In this document: in pieces, positions 22,833 through 26,812 of the stretch | Numbering within the stretch: position 1 is the stretch's first letter | How the letters are laid out: each line of letters begins with the position of its first letter | DNA from: an uncultured bacterium | GTDB taxonomy: Bacteria; Planctomycetota; UBA1135; GCA-002686595 | Direction: 5' to 3' | Assembly: GCA_902826945.1 (NCBI GenBank) | Contig: CADEGS010000039.1 | Span: forward strand, 1-26,812 | DNA length: 26,812 bases | Position numbers and translations under genes: made by a program | The notes under the pieces: generated by a model | The model's database searches: none | What the model was told of the DNA's origin: nothing | The model's input: the letters and a program-made list of their open reading frames with translations, nothing else

Positions 22833-23876
22833 ATGCGACTCGACGCACGCACGCTCTACACGACGCTCGACCTCGCGCCCGACGAGGTGCGCGCCCTCTT
22901 GGACTACGCGCGGGCGATCAAGGCCGGGCGCGCCGCGCCGCCGCTCGAGCGCCGCGTGGCCGCGCTCTTCTTCTTCAACGCCTCGGTGCGCACGCGCCTG
23001 TCGTGCGAGTCGGCCATGGCACGCTTCGGCGGCACGGCCATGACGGTCAACCCGGGCAAGGACACCTGGAGCTTCGAGTGCGGCGAGGGCGTCGTGATGG
23101 ACGCGGGCACCCAGGAGCACGTGCGCGAGCTGGCCCCGGTGGTCTCGCGCATGTGCGACGTGGTCGGCATCCGCAAGTCGGAGCTGATCACGGTGGGGGC
23201 GACGCGCGCCGAGGTCACGGGCGACTACGCGGCGCTCGCGCGCGACGAGTTCCTGCACGCCTTCGCGCGCTTCGCCGAGGTCCCGGTGGTGAACCTCGAG
23301 TCGAACAAGTGGCACCCGCTGCAGGGGCTGGCCGACGCGCAGACGATGCTCGAGCGCCTGGGCGATCCGCGCGGCAAGAAGTACGTCCTGACCTGGGCCT
23401 GGCACCCGAAGTCGCTGCCGGTCGCGACGCCGCACTCGCAGCTCCTGGCGGCGGCGGACCTGGGCATGGACGTGACCGTGCTGCGGCCCGAGGGCTTCGG
23501 GCTCGACCCCGAGGTCGTGGCGGCGGCGCGCGCGCGCGCCGAGGCGCTGGGCGGGTCGCTCGTCGAGAGCGACGACGTCCTGGGCGCCTACCGCGGCGCG
23601 CACGTCGTGTGCGCCAAGGCCTGGGGCTCGCTCGACTACTACGGCCGCTTCGACGAGGAGGCGCGCGCCAAGGCGCCCCTGCGCGCGCGCTGGATCGTGG
23701 ACACGGACAAGATGGCCCGCACCGACGACGCCTTCTTCCTGCACTGCCTGCCGGTGCGGCGCAACGTCGTCGTGGCCGACGCCGTGCTCGACGGGCCGCG
23801 CTCGGCCGTCGTGGACGAGGCCGAGAACCGGCTGTGGACGGCGGCGGCCGTGCTGGGCGCGCTGGTGCGCCGCTGA
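22833..23876 (+). CDS. argF': N-acyl-L-ornithine carbamoyltransferase (acetyl- or succinyl-)
   Basis: The 347-residue product belongs to the transcarbamylase branch that acts on N-acetyl- or N-succinyl-L-ornithine in arginine synthesis, making the N-acyl-citrulline from carbamoyl phosphate. The carbamoyl-phosphate loop reads SVRTR (51-55), followed by GKDTW (75-79), HPLQ (161-164), TWAWHPKSLP (187-196) and HCLPVRRN (304-311). Length and order fit the 339-residue Xanthomonas enzyme. By alignment from memory, the residue that separates acetyl (Glu92) from succinyl (Pro90) enzymes is Gln94 here, and the carboxylated Lys302 of the acetyl enzyme is Val313, so the acyl group is not settled. The upstream frame is open but Arg/Ser-rich, so the ATG at 22833 is chosen. 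The GNAT gene follows after 2 bp, and a 150-nt leader with a hairpin precedes. Confidence 0.93.
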   Translation: MRLDARTLYTTLDLAPDEVRALLDYARAIKAGRAAPPLERRVAALFFFNASVRTRLSCESAMARFGGTAMTVNPGKDTWSFECGEGVVMDAGTQEHVRELAPVVSRMCDVVGIRKSELITVGATRAEVTGDYAALARDEFLHAFARFAEVPVVNLESNKWHPLQGLADAQTMLERLGDPRGKKYVLTWAWHPKSLPVATPHSQLLAAADLGMDVTVLRPEGFGLDPEVVAAARARAEALGGSLVESDDVLGAYRGAHVVCAKAWGSLDYYGRFDEEARAKAPLRARWIVDTDKMARTDDAFFLHCLPVRRNVVVADAVLDGPRSAVVDEAENRLWTAAAVLGALVRR

Positions 23877-23878
23877 CG

Positions 23879-24412
23879 ATGGGCGCGCCGCTCGTGCGCG
23901 AGGGCGGGCCGGCGGACGCGCCGCTGGCGCTCGCCGCGGCGGCCCTGATCCGCGCCGCCGCGCGCGAGCACGACATCGCCGAGCGCGCGCCCGAGTGGCT
24001 GGCGGCGAAGATCGTCCACGGCCGCGCCGCGCTGGCGCTGGCGGCGGCCGAGCTGGTCGGCTTCGGCTATTGGTCCGAGTGGGAGGGCGGCCGCTTCGTG
24101 TCGCACTCGGGGCTGGTCGTGGACCCCGCCTGGCGCGGGCACGGCCTCGGCCGGCGCCTGAAGGAGGCGCTGCTCGCCTCCTCGCGGCGCGCCTTCCCGC
24201 GTGCGGCGCTGATGAGCCTGACGACCTCGCCGCAGGTCAAGGCGCTGAACCTGTCGCTCGGCTTCCGCGTCGTGCCGCTCGAGCGCTTGACCGCGGACGA
24301 GACCTTCTGGAAGGGCTGCGAGACCTGCCGCAACGTCGCCGCCGTGCGCGCGCGCGGCGAGCGCTGCTGCTGCGAGGGCATGCTGCTCGAGCCGCCCGAG
24401 CCGGCGGGCTGA
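23879..24412 (+). CDS. GNAT acyltransferase, likely N-acylglutamate synthase
   Basis: The 177-residue product is a single GNAT domain. The acyl-CoA loop is RGHGLG (86-91), preceded by the beta-4 strand SGLVVDPAW (77-85) and followed by a LTTSPQVKALNLSLGFR segment (114-130). It ends in a Cys-rich tail, FWKGCETC (143-150) and ERCCCEGML (161-169), that may bind a metal. From memory, the same FWKGCxxC...C-C-x-ML ending marks a GNAT family in Bacteroidetes encoded among arginine genes and proposed to make N-acylglutamate, the first step of the acylated arginine pathway. Here the ATG is 2 bp after the stop of the N-acylornithine carbamoyltransferase, so the two are surely co-transcribed. This supports an acylglutamate synthase role, but the acyl donor (acetyl- or succinyl-CoA) is unknown. 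Confidence 0.8.
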   Translation: MGAPLVREGGPADAPLALAAAALIRAAAREHDIAERAPEWLAAKIVHGRAALALAAAELVGFGYWSEWEGGRFVSHSGLVVDPAWRGHGLGRRLKEALLASSRRAFPRAALMSLTTSPQVKALNLSLGFRVVPLERLTADETFWKGCETCRNVAAVRARGERCCCEGMLLEPPEPAG

Positions 24413-24487
24413 GCCGGCGCGCCGGCCGGCGATGGAAGCGCCGCCGCCCCGCGCGCAGGATAGGAGGGCTCCGCGAGCGTCCACGCC

Positions 24488-25660
24488 ATGACCCACCCTC
24501 CCGACGTCCCGGCCGGACGGCCGGCGCAGCCCTCCTTCGGCGGGCTCTTCTCGCGCTCGTTCCTGATCGCGCTCCTCTGCGGAGTGCTGGCGGTCGTGCT
24601 GTGGCGGGACCTGCGGCGCGGCCCGCTGCTCGACCCGCACGCCGAGCCGCGCGCGGTCGCGGCGCGCGGCGACCTGGCGCAGGACGAGGCCAGCACGGTG
24701 CGCCTGTTCGAGGTCGCCTCGCCCTCGGTCGTGCACATCAACACCGCCCGGCGCCAGCTCGTGCGCGACTTCTTCCGCGCGCGCGAGGTCGAGGTGCCCG
24801 AGGGCTCGGGCTCGGGCTTCGTGTGGGACGAGCAGGGCCACATCGTCACGAACGACCACGTCGTCGCCACCGCCTCGGACGTCGAGGTGCGCCTGAACGA
24901 CCAGAGCGTCTACCGCGCCACGGTCGTGGGCGAGATGCCGGAGTACGACCTGGCCGTGCTGCACGTGGACGCCCCGCCCGGGCGGCTGCCGCCGATCGCC
25001 ATCGGCACCTCGGCCGACCTGCGCGTGGGGCAGAAGGCCTTCGCGATCGGCAACCCCTTCGGCCTCGACCAGACGCTGACCACGGGCATCATCAGCGGGC
25101 TGGACCGGCAGATGGTGAGCATCGCGCGCACCACGATCGACGGCGTCATCCAGACCGACGCGGCGATCAACCCGGGGAACTCGGGCGGGCCGCTGCTCGA
25201 CAGCGCGGGCCGCCTGATCGGCATCAACACCGCCATCCAGAGCCCCTCGGGCGCCGCGGCCGGCGTCGGCTTCGCCGTGCCGGTGGACACGATCAACCGC
25301 ATCGTGCCGCTCCTGATCCGCGGCGGCCGGCCGCGCGCCGGGCTGGGCATCCAGCTCGGCTCCGACCAGCTCGTGCGCCGGCTGCGGCGCGAGGGCGCGC
25401 TGGTCTGGGCCACCGCCGAGGGGGGAGCGGCCGAGCGGGCGGGCCTGCTCGGCATGCGGCGCGAGGGCGACGCTACGCTCTTCGGCGACCTGATCGTCGC
25501 CCTCGACGGCGAGCGCGTACGCCATGGGGAGGATCTCCTGGCGCTGCTCCAGGAGCACCAGCCCGGCGACGAGGTCGCGCTGACGATCCTGCGCGATCCC
25601 GCCGGCCGCGCGCGCGAGCAAGAGGTGCGCGTGCGGCTGCAGGAGCTCGCGCCGCGGTGA
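24488..25660 (+). CDS. HtrA/DegS-type membrane-anchored serine protease
   Basis: The 390-residue product has one N-terminal membrane helix (about 22-40) without a clear cleavage site, so the protease is probably anchored with its domain outside the cytoplasm. The trypsin-like domain (about 65-275) has a complete triad: TNDHVV His124, YDLAVL Asp154 and GNSGGPL Ser232. A single PDZ domain follows (about 285-385). One PDZ domain with a membrane anchor resembles DegS or HhoA more than DegP. It would degrade or sense misfolded envelope proteins. The ATG is 75 bp after the GNAT gene; a GGAGG at 24463-24467 is 20 nt upstream, too far for a normal ribosome site. It may be read through from the carbamoyltransferase operon. 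A hairpin starts 17 nt after the stop. Confidence 0.95.
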   Translation: MTHPPDVPAGRPAQPSFGGLFSRSFLIALLCGVLAVVLWRDLRRGPLLDPHAEPRAVAARGDLAQDEASTVRLFEVASPSVVHINTARRQLVRDFFRAREVEVPEGSGSGFVWDEQGHIVTNDHVVATASDVEVRLNDQSVYRATVVGEMPEYDLAVLHVDAPPGRLPPIAIGTSADLRVGQKAFAIGNPFGLDQTLTTGIISGLDRQMVSIARTTIDGVIQTDAAINPGNSGGPLLDSAGRLIGINTAIQSPSGAAAGVGFAVPVDTINRIVPLLIRGGRPRAGLGIQLGSDQLVRRLRREGALVWATAEGGAAERAGLLGMRREGDATLFGDLIVALDGERVRHGEDLLALLQEHQPGDEVALTILRDPAGRAREQEVRVRLQELAPR

Positions 25661-25677
25661 TCCTTTCCCGCCCTGCC

Positions 25678-25696
25678 CGCCCGCGGGACGCGGGCG
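25678..25696 (+). terminator. Hairpin after the HtrA gene
   Basis: CGCCCGCG, loop GGA, CGCGGGCG: an 8-bp perfect stem starting 17 nt after the stop. No T-run follows. The remaining gap to 25878 carries a -10 candidate and a leader hairpin for the next gene. Confidence 0.4.
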
Positions 25697-25785
25697 CGCG
25701 CGGGAGGCGCGGGACGTCAGGCCGGCCGGGTCCGCCGCCGAAGAGGGGGGGCCAGGCGGGAGAGGACGCGCGCTCCGTGATCGCG

Positions 25786-25791
25786 TACCGT
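25786..25791 (+). promoter_or_regulatory. -10 candidate for the TrmB-type regulator gene
   Basis: TACCGT, identical to the element before the MATE gene. The start codon is 87 nt downstream, which gives a leader of about 80 nt that begins with the hairpin at 25803. No clear -35 element. Confidence 0.35.
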
Positions 25792-25802
25792 ACTCGCGGT
25801 TC

Positions 25803-25822
25803 GCGCGCGGCTCTCCGCGCGC
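25803..25822 (+). promoter_or_regulatory. Leader hairpin of the TrmB-type regulator gene
   Basis: GCGCGCGG, loop CTCT, CCGCGCGC: an 8-bp perfect stem about 5 nt after the predicted transcript start and 56 nt before the ATG. It is a modest structure by itself; the position repeats what is seen for tamB and the carbamoyltransferase gene. Confidence 0.35.
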
Positions 25823-25878
25823 CCTCCACGCCCGGCGAGCTCGCACGCGGGCCTTGGCCCCCCCTTCGAGCCTTCCGG

Positions 25879-26703
25879 ATGTCCGACGCACAGCACGAGA
25901 TCCCCGCCCCCGAGGTCCTGCTCGAGGGCCTGCGCCGCTGCGGCCTGAACAGCTACGAGTCCGCGGTGTACCTGGGCCTGGTGACCGACCAGGACGCCAA
26001 GGTCGCCGAGATCTCGAAGCGCACGGGCGTGCCGCAGCCCAAGGTCTACCAGGCGCTGGACGCGCTGGTGGAGAAGGGCTTCTGCGCCCTCGGCGCGGAC
26101 GCGATCCACCGCTACCGGCCGATCCCGCCGCGCATCGCGCTCGGCGGCCACGTCGAGGACCTGCGCCGGCAGGAGGAGCAGGCCGGGCGGCTGGCGACGC
26201 TGCTCGAGGGCCTGCTGCAGCGCGGCAAGGGCAAGGAGCTGTGGGCGCCGCCGGTCGAGCTCGTGAAGGGCGTGCGCCAGATCGCGCGCCTGCTCGTCGA
26301 GCGCATCGACGCGGCGAGGGGCGAGATCCTCGCCTTCTGCAAGGCCCCGCAGGTGCCGGCGATCGAGATCGCCCAGGCGCTGTGGCGCGCGGCCGAGCGC
26401 GGCGTCGCGCTGCGCCTGCTCTCCGACGGCGCCTACTACGACTCCGACGAGGCGCAGGAGGAGCAGATCGAGCTCTACCGCTCGATGCCCGCCGAGAAGC
26501 GCGAGGCGGAGCAGGTCGCGACCAAGCTGATGGTCGTGGACGACCAGGTCGCGCTGGTCTCGGTCTCGCGTCCGGCCACGGTGCGCGCCGAGGACTTCAT
26601 GGTGCTCGTCCTGCGCCAGGAGGGCCTGGTCCAGCACTTCCTGGCCTCCTTCCATCGCGCCTGGGAGAGCGCCAAGCCGATCCGCGTCGGGAACGCCTCC
26701 TGA
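25879..26703 (+). CDS. TrmB-family transcriptional regulator
   Basis: The 274-residue product has an N-terminal winged helix-turn-helix (about 15-80) with the TrmB-like run YESAVYLGLV (26-35), then VAEISKRTGVPQPKVYQALDALVEKGF (42-68) as the reading helices. A short coiled coil (about 88-115) should mediate dimer formation. The C-terminal part (about 118-265) looks like the PLD-like effector domain of TrmB proteins, with VKGVRQIARLLVERIDAA near its start. Archaeal relatives respond to sugars such as maltose and trehalose; no ligand can be assigned here, and no sugar gene is nearby. The ATG at 25879 begins MSDAQHEIPAPEV; no Shine-Dalgarno sequence precedes it. The gene has its own predicted leader and two hairpins at its end, so it is probably monocistronic. 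Confidence 0.85.
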   Translation: MSDAQHEIPAPEVLLEGLRRCGLNSYESAVYLGLVTDQDAKVAEISKRTGVPQPKVYQALDALVEKGFCALGADAIHRYRPIPPRIALGGHVEDLRRQEEQAGRLATLLEGLLQRGKGKELWAPPVELVKGVRQIARLLVERIDAARGEILAFCKAPQVPAIEIAQALWRAAERGVALRLLSDGAYYDSDEAQEEQIELYRSMPAEKREAEQVATKLMVVDDQVALVSVSRPATVRAEDFMVLVLRQEGLVQHFLASFHRAWESAKPIRVGNAS

Positions 26704-26719
26704 GCGACGCGGTCGCTCA
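26701..26719 (+). terminator. Hairpin spanning the stop codon of the TrmB-type gene
   Basis: TGAGCGAC, loop GCG, GTCGCTCA: an 8-bp perfect stem whose first three bases are the TGA stop codon. Together with the next hairpin it could form a tandem terminator. Confidence 0.4.
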
Positions 26720-26722
26720 GGA

Positions 26723-26742
26723 CCGCGGCCCCCTGGCCGCGG
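26723..26742 (+). terminator. Second hairpin after the TrmB-type gene
   Basis: CCGCGGCC, loop CCCT, GGCCGCGG: an 8-bp perfect stem 3 nt after the first hairpin. No T-run. The rest of the window to 26812 holds a direct repeat of GCGCCGCAGGC (near 26760 and 26779) and no gene that I can support. Confidence 0.45.
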
Positions 26743-26812
26743 CCGGCGCGGAGCGCGGTGGCGCCGCAGGCCTCGCTCGCGCCGCAGGCGCGACCCCATC
26801 GTCGCGCAGCGA

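Noticed and set aside
22670..22852. Possible 60-codon gene on the minus strand between tamB and the carbamoyltransferase gene
   Set aside because: It overlaps the start of the carbamoyltransferase gene, is Arg-rich, has no recognised domain, and coincides with the predicted leader hairpin.
24463..24467. GGAGG as ribosome binding site of the HtrA gene
   Set aside because: It is 20 nt from the ATG, too far for normal use, and no suitable in-frame start lies closer.
25473..25829. Open frame on the minus strand after the HtrA gene
   Set aside because: It is Arg/Ala/Pro-rich, overlaps the 3' end of the HtrA gene and shows no conserved motif.
1..26812. A new defence system, biosynthetic cluster or mobile island
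   Set aside because: I looked for nucleases, reverse transcriptases, toxin-antitoxin pairs, integrases, NRPS/PKS genes and composition shifts. All complete genes fit housekeeping, envelope, transport or signalling roles, and composition is even.

Overview
The window is very GC-rich bacterial DNA, clearly over 70% G+C, with dense genes on both strands. It holds 13 complete protein genes and one gene cut by the left edge. The best guess for the host is a Planctomycetota bacterium. Three features point that way: a Ser/Thr kinase fused to kinesin-light-chain-type TPRs, a secreted FG-GAP repeat protein of a kind common in that phylum, and near-absence of Shine-Dalgarno sequences. This is inferred from protein style; no rRNA or other marker gene is present. 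I saw no tRNA, rRNA, CRISPR array, insertion sequence, integrase or phage gene, and base composition looks uniform, so this reads as core chromosome rather than an island.

Left part (1-8642): a partial ferredoxin gene, then a TPR-fused membrane Ser/Thr kinase and polA (DNA polymerase I with intact proofreading motifs), all on the minus strand. Divergent from polA are a WaaP/Kdo-kinase-like protein that has lost its catalytic residues and a MATE exporter. The MATE gene converges on an SLC13/TrkA-C transporter, with both stop codons inside one CTAG.

Middle (8639-16453): the SLC13 transporter and recJ on the minus strand; divergently, selA (selenocysteine synthase) overlapping by 4 bp a free-standing B3/B4 (PheRS-beta-like) domain protein; then a secreted six-repeat FG-GAP protein. 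A strong hairpin separates this from the next convergent gene.

Right part (16454-26812): tamB followed by an overlapping Omp85 gene that encodes a lipoprotein, resembling the TamB/TamL arrangement of Bacteroidetes. Divergently lie an N-acyl-L-ornithine carbamoyltransferase and a Cys-rich GNAT enzyme that probably form an acylated-arginine biosynthesis pair, an HtrA-type membrane protease and a TrmB-family regulator.

Two patterns cross the window. Most genes that start a transcription unit have a TAnnnT-like -10 element only 6-12 nt before the start codon, implying leaderless or nearly leaderless mRNAs. The three genes with longer predicted leaders that I could inspect best (tamB, the carbamoyltransferase, trmB) each carry a strong hairpin at or near the predicted 5' end of the mRNA. 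The observations I would check first are the selA-B3/B4 pairing, the unusual specificity residues of the carbamoyltransferase, the WaaP-like pseudokinase and the leader hairpins.
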